From Desmonostoc muscorum FACHB-395 (GTDB taxonomy: Bacteria > Cyanobacteriota > Cyanobacteriia > Cyanobacteriales > Nostocaceae), in assembly GCF_014698035.1 (NCBI RefSeq), contig NZ_JACJSF010000011.1:62001-126000 (forward strand): a DNA stretch of 64,000 nt. The letters run 5' to 3'. Position 1 is the stretch's first letter. Each line of letters opens with the position of its first letter. This document shows positions 9,605-19,088 of this stretch, piece after piece. The position numbers were made by a program, and so were the translations under genes. The notes beneath the pieces are model-generated. The model was not told the origin of the DNA. It searched no databases and saw only the letters and a program-made list of their open reading frames with translations.

Positions 9605-10969
9605 ATGAATACAACACGCAAGTTTCGTTTAGGTGCATTCGTTCAAGCCACCGGTCATCATGTCTCCTCTTGGCGACACCCTGATGCACAAGCAGATGCT
9701 GGATTGAATTTCGAGCATTACAAAGAAATTACCCAGACTGCTGAACGCGGCTTGTTTGATGCAGTTTTCTTGGCAGATAGCCCAGGAGTTTGGGGTGGCG
9801 CTCCAGAAACTCAGTATCGCAACGGTAAAATGGCCCATTTCGAGCCAGTCACTCTCTTCTCGGCCTTGTCCTCTGTTACCAAAAACATCGGCTTCATTTC
9901 CACCGCCTCGACTACTTATGAAGAACCCTACACCTTGGCGCGGAAGTTTGCCTCATTGGACTACTTGAGTAACGGCCGCGCAGGGTGGAATGTAGTCACC
10001 ACAGGCAATGAGAACGCTGCTCGTAATTTCGGACTTGAGCATCACCCAGAACATAGCCAGCGTTATGAACGCGCCGAAGAGTTTGTGGAAGTGGTGAAAG
10101 GTTTGTGGGATAGCTGGGAAGATGATGCTTTCATCCGTAACAAAGAGTCTGGTGTTTATTTCGACCCAGACAAACTGCATACACTCAACCATAAAGGCAA
10201 ATATTTTTCTGTCCAAGGCCCTTTAAATGTTGGTCGTCCGCCTCAAGGCTACCCCGTGATTGTCCAGGCTGGAGCCTCGGAATCTGGACGGGACTTAGCT
10301 GCACGCACCGCCGAAGTGATTTTCACCGCCAATCAAACCCTAGCTGATGCCCAGGAATTTTATGCTGATGTGAAAGGGAGATTAGCACAATATGGGCGAT
10401 CGCCAGACGATTTAAAAATTATGCCTGGTGCTTTCCCAATCATTGGCCGTACCGAAGCAGAAGCTCAAGAAAAGTACGAATTCCTGCAATCTTTGATTCA
10501 TCCTGATGTCGCTTGGGGAATTTTAAAGAACTATTACAAAGGTGTCGATTTGTCGAAATATTCTCTAGATGATGTGGCTCCTGAACTGCCCAGCGACACC
10601 AACACTAACAAGAGTCGTCTAAAACTAGTCAGAGATTTGGCGACTCGTGGCACTCTCACATTGCGTCAGTTGTATCTCTCTCTTGCCACCGCACGAGGAC
10701 ATCGCACCATCCTTGGTACTCCCGAAACCATTGCCGACCAGCTAGAAGAATGGTTCAACAATGGTGCAGCAGACGGCTTTAATATCATGCCGCCAATCCT
10801 TCCCACAGGATTAGATGAATTCGTTAACTTAGTCGTTCCCATCTTGCAAAAACGCGGATTGTTCCGTACCGAATACGAGGGTAGTACCTTGCGTGAAAAC
10901 TTGGGATTGCGTCGTCCGGTCAATCGTTTTGCTGCAAAACAAGTGGATAAGAGCCTTGTATTGGCGTAA
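9605..10969 (+). CDS. LLM-class flavin-dependent monooxygenase (NtaA/SnaA/DszA family)
   Basis: This 454-residue TIM-barrel enzyme uses reduced FMN from a partner reductase to oxygenate small organic molecules such as nitrilotriacetate, dibenzothiophene sulfone or sulfonates. Typical segments are KFRLGAFVQATGHHVSSWRHP at the N-terminus, GLFDAVFLAD, STTYEEPYTLARKFASLDYLS, GRAGWNVVTT, and YPVIVQAGASESGRDLAA. The usual family end (ENLGLRRPVNRFA) is followed by an extra tail, AKQVDKSLVLA, that recurs on the next gene's product. It heads a same-direction gene series with the amidohydrolase and esterase. The substrate is unknown. Confidence 0.9.
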   Translation: MNTTRKFRLGAFVQATGHHVSSWRHPDAQADAGLNFEHYKEITQTAERGLFDAVFLADSPGVWGGAPETQYRNGKMAHFEPVTLFSALSSVTKNIGFISTASTTYEEPYTLARKFASLDYLSNGRAGWNVVTTGNENAARNFGLEHHPEHSQRYERAEEFVEVVKGLWDSWEDDAFIRNKESGVYFDPDKLHTLNHKGKYFSVQGPLNVGRPPQGYPVIVQAGASESGRDLAARTAEVIFTANQTLADAQEFYADVKGRLAQYGRSPDDLKIMPGAFPIIGRTEAEAQEKYEFLQSLIHPDVAWGILKNYYKGVDLSKYSLDDVAPELPSDTNTNKSRLKLVRDLATRGTLTLRQLYLSLATARGHRTILGTPETIADQLEEWFNNGAADGFNIMPPILPTGLDEFVNLVVPILQKRGLFRTEYEGSTLRENLGLRRPVNRFAAKQVDKSLVLA

Positions 10970-11172
10970 ATGAATTGTTTGCAGATGTTTAAGCCATACC
11001 TTTTAGATCGCACCTTCTGTAGATCGCCGCCCTACAGAATCGGAAATCGAACCGCAGAGGACGCAGAGGACACGGAGAAATAGAGTTTCAGAGAGTTCTT
11101 GCGTAAGTTTTAACACACTAACCAGCATCCAACGCTGCTAGGAAAACCTTGTAATTTTTTAAAGGAAAAAAC

Positions 11173-12711
11173 ATGACTGAATATAGCCGATTAAAGACCT
11201 CACGCTCCGCCGCAATCAGAGCAACCCTTGATTATCCGGTAATCGATACCGATGTTCATACCAATGATTTCACACCGGCGTTTGAGGATTACATTGCTAA
11301 GTACGGCGGTGTGAAACTCGTAGATGAGTTACGTAAGACAGAAGCTTCTCGTCTTAACTCCAAGAGCAACGGTAAAGACTGGTATCAACAAACCCCTGAA
11401 GAACGTCAATATAACCGGACAATCCGATCGCCTTGGTGGGCGAGAGTTACCAAAAATACGCTGGATCTAGCTACTTACACCCTCCCCGAATTGCTCTATG
11501 AGCGTCAGGCGGAGCAAGGGTCAGACTATTCGGTGCTGTTTCCGAACAATGTTCTAGCACCAGCTGGAGCCAGTGCAGAGAATCGTCAGGCACTGCAACG
11601 CGCGGTAAATCACTATCATGCTGATATCTACCGCAAATATAGCGATCGCCTGACACCGGTTGCTGGTATTCCCTTAACTACTCCCCAGGAAGGTATTGAG
11701 GAGCTAGAATTTGCAGTAAAAACACTCGGTTTAAAAGTAATTAATATCACTGGCGGGGTGAAACGGCCGATTAAAGCGATCGCTGATAAATATCCAGCCG
11801 ATAAATTCCCTGAAATCGCCAAGTATGCCTCTTATATCGATTTCTATGGGCTAGATAGTGAATACAACTACGATCCCTTCTGGGCAAAGGTCGTGGAATT
11901 GGGCGTACCCGTCACCACCCATTACGGTAGCCAAGGTTGGACTGGACGCTCCTCCATTAGTAACTACATGAACAACCATATCGGTCACTTCGCCGATGGT
12001 TCGGAAGCTTTTGCTAAGGCGTTGTTCTTCGGTGGTGTTACCAAGCGTTTTCCACAGTTGCGGGTAGCGATGCTCGAAGGTGGCGCAGATTGGGGTGCCC
12101 GCGTCTACATTCATTTGGTAGATCGCTTCTCCAAGCGCAATATCAAGGCACTGGAAAATTACAATCCAGCATTGACAAATGCTGATGAGCTATTTGAAAT
12201 ATTTGAACGCTATGGTGCAGAAGTTACACAAGGGCATTCCCTCGATAAGGATGAATTGACCAAGACTGTACTGGGAGCTTCATTTAGCCGTCATAGCCGT
12301 GCGCCAATTGGTAGCGAATTGGATGATTTTGCAGCCGCAGGTATTGAAACAATTGAAGACATCCGCGATCGCTGGGTGAACAGTTTCTTCTTTGGTTCCG
12401 AGTCTGACGATCGCACCATTGCTACAGCATTCAACGACAAAGCCAATCCCTTGGGAGTCAAAATCAACGCCATCTATTCCTCCGATGTTGGTCACTGGGA
12501 TGTACCAGACTTGACTTCCCCCTTGGCTGAAAGCTGGGATTTGGTTCAAGAAGGCGTTATTTCCGAAGCCGACTTTAAGTCCTATGTATTCGCTAATCCC
12601 TACAAGTTTTACACCCAAGCTAACCCCGAATTTTTCAAGGGTACTGCGATCGAATCCAAAGTAGGTAACACCGAATTTCAACAAGTGGACAAGAGTTTGG
12701 TGGTGGCGTAA
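11173..12711 (+). CDS. Amidohydrolase-2 family enzyme (metal-dependent hydrolase/decarboxylase)
   Basis: This 512-residue protein begins with VIDTDVHTNDF, an aspartate-x-aspartate-x-histidine motif typical of the Amidohydro_2 (ACMSD-like) family. VTTHYGSQGW and MLEGGADWGA contribute further likely metal or substrate ligands, and the end motif IYSSDVGHWDVPD resembles the family's conserved C-terminal Asp-x-x-His loop. Such enzymes hydrolyse or decarboxylate ring-cleavage and amide intermediates. A good ribosome site (AAAGGAAAAAAC) precedes ATG 11173. The last nine residues, QVDKSLVVA, match the tail of the upstream monooxygenase despite different codons. Its neighbours suggest a shared catabolic pathway. 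Confidence 0.85.
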   Translation: MTEYSRLKTSRSAAIRATLDYPVIDTDVHTNDFTPAFEDYIAKYGGVKLVDELRKTEASRLNSKSNGKDWYQQTPEERQYNRTIRSPWWARVTKNTLDLATYTLPELLYERQAEQGSDYSVLFPNNVLAPAGASAENRQALQRAVNHYHADIYRKYSDRLTPVAGIPLTTPQEGIEELEFAVKTLGLKVINITGGVKRPIKAIADKYPADKFPEIAKYASYIDFYGLDSEYNYDPFWAKVVELGVPVTTHYGSQGWTGRSSISNYMNNHIGHFADGSEAFAKALFFGGVTKRFPQLRVAMLEGGADWGARVYIHLVDRFSKRNIKALENYNPALTNADELFEIFERYGAEVTQGHSLDKDELTKTVLGASFSRHSRAPIGSELDDFAAAGIETIEDIRDRWVNSFFFGSESDDRTIATAFNDKANPLGVKINAIYSSDVGHWDVPDLTSPLAESWDLVQEGVISEADFKSYVFANPYKFYTQANPEFFKGTAIESKVGNTEFQQVDKSLVVA

Positions 12712-12760
12712 AAGCCAAGATGAGGGCGTGAGGGTAGATGAGGAGAAATAATCAATATCC

Positions 12761-12788
12761 CATGCCCAATGCCCAATGCCCCATGCCC
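12761..12788. repeat. Heptanucleotide tandem repeat (AATGCCC)
   Basis: Four 7-base units (CATGCCC, AATGCCC, AATGCCC, CATGCCC) lie between the amidohydrolase and esterase genes. They account for the spurious upstream extension of the esterase reading frame. Confidence 0.8.
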
Positions 12789-12810
12789 AAATAAATTAGG
12801 AGTCACAACC

Positions 12811-13476
12811 ATGTCTGTTGAACAGCGCTCTCACAATGGTTCCTTGCCTTATCTTTTCTCGCCTGTTTCTGACAATGCCAAGCAACCTGCACCCTTAGTA
12901 CTGTTTTTGCATGGAGGACGCGATCGCGGGACGGATCTGAATGTGCTACTGAAATGGGGTCTACCTCGTTTCGTAGATTTATCCGACTCATTACCTTATG
13001 TCTTCGCCGCACCCCAGATTCCGGCTGAACAGACTTGGGCAGATCGAGCAGATGACGTGCTGGCTTTGCTTGATGAACTGATCGCTTCCCAGCCCGTCGA
13101 TCCAGCGCGGGTGATATTAGCCGGGTTCAGCTTAGGCTCGGCCGGAATCTGGCATATCGCGGCTTTGCATCCCGATCGCTTCGCAGGTCTAGTACCTGTA
13201 TCTGGACGTGTACCTAAAAGATTAGCAGAAAGCGAACTAGCTGCACTCAAAGACATTCCCGTTCAGATATTCCAAGGTGGACAAGACAAAAATTTGCCAA
13301 TTGAGGACACGGAGCATTTTGTTGAGCGCTTACGCAAAGTCGGGGGAAAAGTTGATTTGACAGTGCTACCGGAAGGCGATCATTTTATAGCAGATGAAGT
13401 TTACAGAGACTCGAAATTGCAACAATGGTTAGTTTCACAGAGTCGTCGTCAGGCTTCTGTAGTGGCATCGAGCTAA
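12811..13476 (+). CDS. Phospholipase/carboxylesterase-like alpha/beta hydrolase
   Basis: This protein has 221 residues from ATG 12811, which has the ribosome site TTAGGAGT; the in-frame start at 12769 lies inside a repeat and is unlikely. It has an oxyanion-loop segment LVLFLHGGRDRG, the nucleophile elbow LAGFSLGSAG (Ser), and a late GDHFIADEVY that supplies the catalytic His. An Asp in GGQDKNLPIED completes a plausible triad. It is likely a cytosolic esterase. It lies 99 bp after the amidohydrolase and in the same direction, so it probably belongs to the same catabolic set. It lacks the QVDKSLV tail. Confidence 0.85.
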   Translation: MSVEQRSHNGSLPYLFSPVSDNAKQPAPLVLFLHGGRDRGTDLNVLLKWGLPRFVDLSDSLPYVFAAPQIPAEQTWADRADDVLALLDELIASQPVDPARVILAGFSLGSAGIWHIAALHPDRFAGLVPVSGRVPKRLAESELAALKDIPVQIFQGGQDKNLPIEDTEHFVERLRKVGGKVDLTVLPEGDHFIADEVYRDSKLQQWLVSQSRRQASVVASS

Positions 13477-13515
13477 TTCAGTAATAACTGATGCCTTTGC
13501 TGGTTAATATTCCCA

Positions 13516-14304
13516 TTATGCAGATCGCTTATGCCTTGCTAACTTCAAAGCCGATAACAATAGAATTACACCCAAGATTACATACAACCAAGAACTTGCT
13601 ACATACCTCAAAAGGTTGCTACCAACGAATGCTCCTAGTATTGAACCAGATGCCATTGAAACAATGAATCTTTGATCTGATTTCACTTCTTTGAGTCGTT
13701 GCTGACTTCTATATTTGAATAGACCCATGATGATTGTGGGAATGCTGATTGCAAGACTCAAACTTCCTGCTAATTTGATATCAATTGCAAACACCAGAAT
13801 GATCGTAGGGATAATCAATTCACCACCTGCGACACCAAGCATACTGCTAAATATCCCAATCACAATTCCCGCTACAAAACCTATACCGATTCTCAGTAAG
13901 TCTGGAAGTTGCCAACTCTGAAAACTGAAAATGAGATTATGACCGATCAGTACGAAGCTCAGGAAAAATAGAAAAACGACAACAATCCGATTTAATGTTT
14001 GTTCGTTGATCTGGGTTGCATAGTGAACGCCAACATAAGAGCCAATTAGAGAGCCGGCCAGAATGTTGATGATTACTGTCAGGTTTGCAAAAACATTCTC
14101 AACACCAATAACGCCACTCCGAAAAATGAATGAAAAGGTAACAGTGACGAGGCTAACTATGAGATTGATAATAATTGACTGTAGAGTTCGATAGTTAAAA
14201 ATGCTAACTAAAACTGGTAAGCGAAACTCTGCACCACCCAAACCAATTAGCCCACCAAGAATCCCAACCAAAGCACCCCAAGCAAACGCCCAAATATTCC
14301 GCAT
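13516..14304 (-). CDS. TauE/SafE-family membrane transporter (sulfite exporter type)
   Basis: This 262-residue integral membrane protein has about eight hydrophobic helices. The two halves carry the repeated glycine-rich signature of the TSUP family: GALVGILGGLIGLGGAEFRLPVLV near the start and FSSMLGVAGGELIIPTIILVF in the middle. Members move sulfite, sulfoacetate, sulfur oxyanions or other organic anions. It is divergent from the aldo-keto reductase gene (43 bp between start codons) and convergent with the esterase. Next to a monooxygenase that could release sulfite and a sulfonate-type binding protein, sulfite efflux is a reasonable inference. Confidence 0.85.
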   Translation of the reverse strand: MRNIWAFAWGALVGILGGLIGLGGAEFRLPVLVSIFNYRTLQSIIINLIVSLVTVTFSFIFRSGVIGVENVFANLTVIINILAGSLIGSYVGVHYATQINEQTLNRIVVVFLFFLSFVLIGHNLIFSFQSWQLPDLLRIGIGFVAGIVIGIFSSMLGVAGGELIIPTIILVFAIDIKLAGSLSLAISIPTIIMGLFKYRSQQRLKEVKSDQRFIVSMASGSILGAFVGSNLLRYVASSWLYVILGVILLLSALKLARHKRSA

Positions 14305-14346
14305 TTAAATCTCTACACCTACAACAGTCGCATTAGGGACAATTCT

Positions 14347-15345
14347 ATGACCTTAGCAACTATCAATCTCGGTAAAACTGGATTAACTGTTTCCCGCCTT
14401 TGTCTTGGCACCATGACCTTTGGATTGCAGACTGACGAAGAAACTTCTAGAGATATCCTCGACACGGCAGCCGATGGCGGAATCAACTTTTTGGATACAG
14501 CCGATGTTTATCCACTTGGCGGCGGGCTCACCACTGCTGGGCGTACCGAAGAAATCGTTGGGCGCTGGCTCAAAGGTAAACGCGAACATTTTATCTTAGC
14601 TACCAAGTGCGTCGGCCGGGTTGGCCCTGCACCTTGGGATCAGGGTGCTTCGCGCAAACATATTCTAGATGCGATCGATGCTTCCCTACAACGTTTAGCA
14701 ACCGACTATATCGACCTGTACCAATTGCACTCCGATGATGCTTCCACCCCCCTCGATGAAACCCTAGAAGCGCTGGACGCGGTAGTTCGTGCTGGCAAAG
14801 TACGCTACATCGGTGTTTCCAACTTCTTAGCCTACCGACTCGCCCGCGCTTTGGGTCGCGCTGAGACACGCAATCTAACCAAGTTCGTCTCAATTCAGCC
14901 CCGCTACAACCTTTTGTTCCGCGAAATTGAGCGAGAACTATTGCCCCTAGCCAAAGAAGAAGGACTGGGTGTAATTTCCTACAATCCCTTGGCGGGTGGT
15001 CTGCTCACGGGGAAACATATTCTCGCTCAAGGCCCCACCTCCGGTACACGTTTTACGCTAGGTGCTGCCGCAGAACGTTATCAAGAACGCTACTGGCACG
15101 ATCGCGAGTTCAATACTGTAGAGGAATTACGCACAGTCGCGGATCTCGCCGGATTTTCCCTTACCACCCTAGCGGTAGCTTGGGTTTTATCTAATCCCAT
15201 TATCACTGCCCCCATCATCGGCGCTAGTCGCCCACAACAACTTGCCGACAACTTCAAGGCAGTAGAAGTCAAACTTGACGACAGTTTAAAGCAAAAGTTA
15301 GACGACTTAACCGCCGAATACCGAAGGGGAGATTCTCTTCGTTAG
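14347..15345 (+). CDS. Aldo/keto reductase
   Basis: This 332-residue NADPH-dependent TIM-barrel oxidoreductase belongs to the AKR superfamily (YajO/Tas-like). Motifs are SRLCLGTMTFG, the catalytic Asp and Tyr in NFLDTADVYP, Lys in FILATKCVG, and His in YIDLYQLHSDD. The NADP-binding C-terminal region includes IGASRPQQLADNFKA. It reduces aldehydes or ketones; the substrate is unknown. ATG 14347 shares a short divergent promoter with the TauE/SafE gene. Strong sequence conservation and a full catalytic tetrad indicate an active enzyme. Confidence 0.93.
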   Translation: MTLATINLGKTGLTVSRLCLGTMTFGLQTDEETSRDILDTAADGGINFLDTADVYPLGGGLTTAGRTEEIVGRWLKGKREHFILATKCVGRVGPAPWDQGASRKHILDAIDASLQRLATDYIDLYQLHSDDASTPLDETLEALDAVVRAGKVRYIGVSNFLAYRLARALGRAETRNLTKFVSIQPRYNLLFREIERELLPLAKEEGLGVISYNPLAGGLLTGKHILAQGPTSGTRFTLGAAAERYQERYWHDREFNTVEELRTVADLAGFSLTTLAVAWVLSNPIITAPIIGASRPQQLADNFKAVEVKLDDSLKQKLDDLTAEYRRGDSLR

Positions 15346-15563
15346 TTTCAAGTCAAAGGCAGGGAGCAGGGGGAACTACACTCTTTGGAATGAAGGGGGC
15401 AACATGGATTCTGACTGCGATCGCATAAGGAAGTCAGCTACAACCAAACAGCAAAAGTTTTTAAACAGTGCTGCCAGAAGTCCCTAATACCACCGGACGG
15501 CTTATATAGTCGTCCATTTTTATCTTGCAGAACAGCCAAAATGATGCTAGTGGATCGACCTTC

Positions 15564-17444
15564 ATGACGAAAAAGACCAGACAATTCAAATCCTTTCAAC
15601 GTGCTGCTGATGCACCAAACCTACCATCAACTCCATTCAGGTTCATTTTGTATTTCGTTAACCAGTTTCGCTGGTGGTATGTGTTAATGGTGAGCCTGGA
15701 GATGGTACACGCAACCTGTGGCGTTATGTTGCCTTATGCCATTGGTGAGATCATCCGAGGTGTGACGAAATCAACGGGCGACAGCCAGCCCATTTTTGAT
15801 GCCATGAGGCAACCCCTGATGCTGTTCATCGCCTTGAGTGTGGGTGAAGTAATATTCGGGCGTTCGGCTGGACTCTTGCAAACTATCCTCCATCCAATCC
15901 ACCGACAACATATTGTGCGATCGCTATATGCCTACTTGCAACACCATTCGCATCGCTACATGAGCAGCAGTTTTTCCGGGGCATTAGCACATCGGATTAG
16001 CGAAACTTCTCTGGGTGTTACTCAGACGATGCAAATGTTAATTACTGAATTTATGGCAGTAATTGTTGTGTATATCGTCGCCACAATGTTACTGTATCGC
16101 GCTTATCCTCCCCTGGCTGCACTCGTGGGCGTGTGGGCAGTTCTTTTCATCAGTATTTCGTTCTGGCTGGCAACTCGCTGCCGAATTTACTCTCGGAAAG
16201 CCGCAGCCGCAAGAAGTGAGACAACTGGCATCATCGTAGATACAGTAACAAATCTCACCAGTAGCCGATTGTTTGCTCGTTTAGGTTTTGAACGACGCTA
16301 TTTGAATGAGCAATTAAGCCGCGAACTCAAACAGGTGAGAAAGTCCAACTGGTATTCGGAGCGAATTCGCTGGTTTCAGTTCATCTCGGCAGCCATTCTG
16401 AAAATCAGCACTCTGTATTACTCGCTCTTTCTCTGGAGTCAAGGAAAGATCGCTACTGCTGATTTCGTCGTCGCAACTAGCCTGTCGCTATTGATCATCA
16501 TTGAAGCCCGGAATTTGAGCCGCCGCTTTCTGGAATTTTTTGAACATATTGGCAATGTCGCCAATGGTGTGTTTACCATCGTTCAACCCCACGAGTTGGT
16601 GGATCGCGATCGCGCGATCGCACACCCAATTACCCAAGGTAAGATTGAGTTTCGCCGGGTGAATTTCAATTACTCGGATGAAAAGAAAGTTTTCAACAAC
16701 CTTTCTGTCACCATCCAAGCCGGACAGCGTGTCGGACTGGTGGGCTTCTCTGGTTCGGGAAAATCCAGCTTTGTCAATCTAATTCTGCGTTTGTTCGACC
16801 CCCAATCTGGACAGATTATTATTGATGGGGTCGATATTCGAGACATGGCTCAGGATGCCCTACACGCTCAAATCAGCTTGATTCCCCAAGATCCATCTCT
16901 GTTCCATCGCACTTTGTTAGAAAATATTCGTTATGGACGCTTAGATGCAACCGATGAGGAAGTGTTCGAGGCGGCGCGAAAGGCTAATGCTCACGATTTC
17001 ATTATCCAAAGTCAGGATGGTTATAATTCTCTGGTGGGTGAACGCGGTGTCAAGTTATCTGGAGGGCAGAGACAACGCATTGCGATCGCTCGCGTAATCC
17101 TCAAAGATGCGCCGATCCTGATTTTAGATGAAGCCACCTCTAGCCTCGATTCAATCACCGAAAAAGCGATCCAAGATACCCTCGACTTAGCAATGAATGG
17201 GAAAACGGTCATCGTGGTAGCTCATCGACTATCTACCATCGTCCATCTAGATCGGATTTTGGTGTTCGATAAAGGTCGCATTATTGAAGATGGTTCCCAC
17301 ACTCAACTACTGGCACTTGGCGGTGCTTATCACAGGTTATGGAAAATGCAAGCAGGTGGATTTATCCCGGAAAATCTCGGCGAAGAACGCATACATGAGG
17401 TTCGCAGTGGCACAGATAACGTTCAAAAGGGAATGATCGCTTGA
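15564..17444 (+). CDS. ABC exporter half-transporter (fused membrane and ATPase domains)
   Basis: This protein has 626 residues from ATG 15564; a TTG at 15525 would add 13. The N-terminal half is a six-helix exporter domain (FILYFVNQFRWWYVLMVSLEM, then segments near residues 65-85, 140-190 and 260-300). The C-terminal half is the ATPase: Walker A VGFSGSGKSS, Q-loop LIPQDPSLFH, signature LSGGQRQRIAIAR, Walker B ILILDEATSSLDS, and the switch His in VAHRLSTI. It is expected to work as a homodimer, exporting a lipid, drug or peptide. It follows the aldo-keto reductase in the same direction, so it may export a product or intermediate of the catabolic block. Confidence 0.92.
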   Translation: MTKKTRQFKSFQRAADAPNLPSTPFRFILYFVNQFRWWYVLMVSLEMVHATCGVMLPYAIGEIIRGVTKSTGDSQPIFDAMRQPLMLFIALSVGEVIFGRSAGLLQTILHPIHRQHIVRSLYAYLQHHSHRYMSSSFSGALAHRISETSLGVTQTMQMLITEFMAVIVVYIVATMLLYRAYPPLAALVGVWAVLFISISFWLATRCRIYSRKAAAARSETTGIIVDTVTNLTSSRLFARLGFERRYLNEQLSRELKQVRKSNWYSERIRWFQFISAAILKISTLYYSLFLWSQGKIATADFVVATSLSLLIIIEARNLSRRFLEFFEHIGNVANGVFTIVQPHELVDRDRAIAHPITQGKIEFRRVNFNYSDEKKVFNNLSVTIQAGQRVGLVGFSGSGKSSFVNLILRLFDPQSGQIIIDGVDIRDMAQDALHAQISLIPQDPSLFHRTLLENIRYGRLDATDEEVFEAARKANAHDFIIQSQDGYNSLVGERGVKLSGGQRQRIAIARVILKDAPILILDEATSSLDSITEKAIQDTLDLAMNGKTVIVVAHRLSTIVHLDRILVFDKGRIIEDGSHTQLLALGGAYHRLWKMQAGGFIPENLGEERIHEVRSGTDNVQKGMIA

Positions 17445-17524
17445 CATTTGCTGCTACTTGAGATTTAATTTCAGATTTAATTCAGGAATTGTGCGGGAAA
17501 GAGTCTTTGACACTCCTAAAACTT

Positions 17525-17995
17525 ATGACTTCAGATATCAAACCCATTTTTGATACCCTGGCTGACGAGGAATCTGCCATCAACTGGAATCGTTTGCTGG
17601 TCGAAATCTTGACCGCTTTCGACTGCTCTACAGGTACTATCCATACCCTAGATCGGGAAAGGCAGTTACTGCACCTAAAGGCTTACCAAAGCATTCCAGA
17701 ATTTCTGTTGCCTAAAATGACGGTAATTCCTATCGGCAAAGGAATGGCTGGTGTCGCCGCCGAACGTAAGCAATCCGTACAGATTTGCAACCTGCAAATT
17801 GACGAACAGGGGGTGGCCAGACCCTCGGCAAAAGAAACTAAGGTAAAAGGCTCCATCACAGTGCCATTTATGCTAGATGGCCGATTGTATGGAACCTTGG
17901 GCATTGCCAAGTCGATTGCTTATGAATTCACTCCGAAAGAGGAAGAGATATTAATGGAGATTGGAGAGGCCATTAGCCGGAAAATCGTTAGTTAA
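17525..17995 (+). CDS. Single GAF-domain protein
   Basis: This protein has 156 residues from ATG 17525; a GTG at 17489 is less likely. Almost the whole chain is one GAF domain: a helix with LLVEILTAFDCSTGTIHTL, the core motif VIPIGKGMAGVAAERKQSV, and the end strand GSITVPFMLDGRLYGTLGIAKS. GAF domains bind small ligands or dimerise regulators. The domain stands alone, without an output domain, so it may sense a ligand for the adjacent pathway. It lies 80 bp downstream of the ABC exporter in the same direction and is convergent with the sulfonate-binding gene. Confidence 0.85.
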   Translation: MTSDIKPIFDTLADEESAINWNRLLVEILTAFDCSTGTIHTLDRERQLLHLKAYQSIPEFLLPKMTVIPIGKGMAGVAAERKQSVQICNLQIDEQGVARPSAKETKVKGSITVPFMLDGRLYGTLGIAKSIAYEFTPKEEEILMEIGEAISRKIVS

Positions 17996-18041
17996 CAGGA
18001 TTAGCAACTTTGCTAAACTGATTTACCAGACTTTCTTGGCA

Positions 18042-19088
18042 CTACTTCTGACTAATGGTTTCTGGTGTGATGGCTGCATATTGTTCGCTACTCAGCATCG
18101 CTTCCTTGATATTGATTGGTTTAGGAATCACTTTTTCTGTGGCAAACAAATCTGCAATTTTCTGTTGATTTTCCATGATTTCTGGCGTAATGGGTCTTAA
18201 GCCATAAGCTCGCCTTTCAATCATTGTTGCTAAAATATCTTCATCAATTTTGAGATGAGGAATAGTCAGCTTTACAACTTCTGCTCGGTTCTTTTCACCC
18301 CATTGACCTGTGTTATCTATTTCTTCAAGAACTAATCGTACTAATTTTGGGTTTTCTGTGGCAAATTTTCGCGCAGCCATGTAATATCCGCCCTGAGTAG
18401 AGATGCCGCTAGCATCTCTCAAAACACGAGCATTTGCCTTTTTTTGTGCTACAGCTAAATAAGGGTCCCAAGTTACCCAGGCATCTATTTTGCCTTGAAT
18501 AAAAGCATCACGGGCTTCTGAAGGAGGGAGGCTAATGGCTTGAATATCACTATATTTCAAACCAGCCTCTTCTAAAGCTTTTATTAATAAGTAATGGGAA
18601 GCAGAACCCTTTTGAAAAACTACTTTTTTACCTTTGAGATCAGCTAAAGTGCGAATTGACGAATTATTTTGGACGATAATTCCACTTCCTTTACCTGTGC
18701 TGGGTTTATTACTAGCAACATATACTAAAGATGTACCAGCAGCTTGAGCAAATATCGGTGGGGTTTCGCCTACAGAACCAATATCAACCCTACCTACATT
18801 CATTGCTTCCATCAGTTGCGGCCCGGCGGCAAATTGTGCCCATTCGACGGAGACACCTAAAGGCTGTAAACGCTTTTCTATCAATCCTTTAAGTCTGACC
18901 AGATCCCCAGAGCTTTGATATCCCATACGGACAGTTTTAGTTTTAAAGCCAGTGGTTTCATTCCCTGCATTTGGGGTTGTAACTGAACAACTAATTAAGG
19001 TAGTTGAGATTGTTAATAATCCAGGTAATAGGAATAGTGAAAAACGCTGAAAAATACTAACTTGTGGCTGTTTAAAAGCGGTAATCAT
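18042..19088 (-). CDS. ABC transporter substrate-binding lipoprotein, aliphatic sulfonate type (SsuA-like)
   Basis: This 348-residue protein has an N-terminal signal (FSLFLLPGLLTISTTLISC) ending in a lipobox with a Cys, so it is a membrane-anchored periplasmic protein. The body matches the SsuA/NrtA/TauA fold: RMGYQSSGDLVRLKGLIEKRL, the ligand region VEWAQFAAGPQLMEAMNVGRVDIGSVGETPP, KGKKVVFQKGSASHYLLIKALEEAG, and IQGKIDAWVTWDPYLA. The GETPP segment is typical of sulfonate binders. No ATPase or permease gene (ssuB/ssuC) is adjacent, so it must work with a transporter encoded elsewhere or have a sensing role. Confidence 0.88.
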   Translation of the reverse strand: MITAFKQPQVSIFQRFSLFLLPGLLTISTTLISCSVTTPNAGNETTGFKTKTVRMGYQSSGDLVRLKGLIEKRLQPLGVSVEWAQFAAGPQLMEAMNVGRVDIGSVGETPPIFAQAAGTSLVYVASNKPSTGKGSGIIVQNNSSIRTLADLKGKKVVFQKGSASHYLLIKALEEAGLKYSDIQAISLPPSEARDAFIQGKIDAWVTWDPYLAVAQKKANARVLRDASGISTQGGYYMAARKFATENPKLVRLVLEEIDNTGQWGEKNRAEVVKLTIPHLKIDEDILATMIERRAYGLRPITPEIMENQQKIADLFATEKVIPKPINIKEAMLSSEQYAAITPETISQK

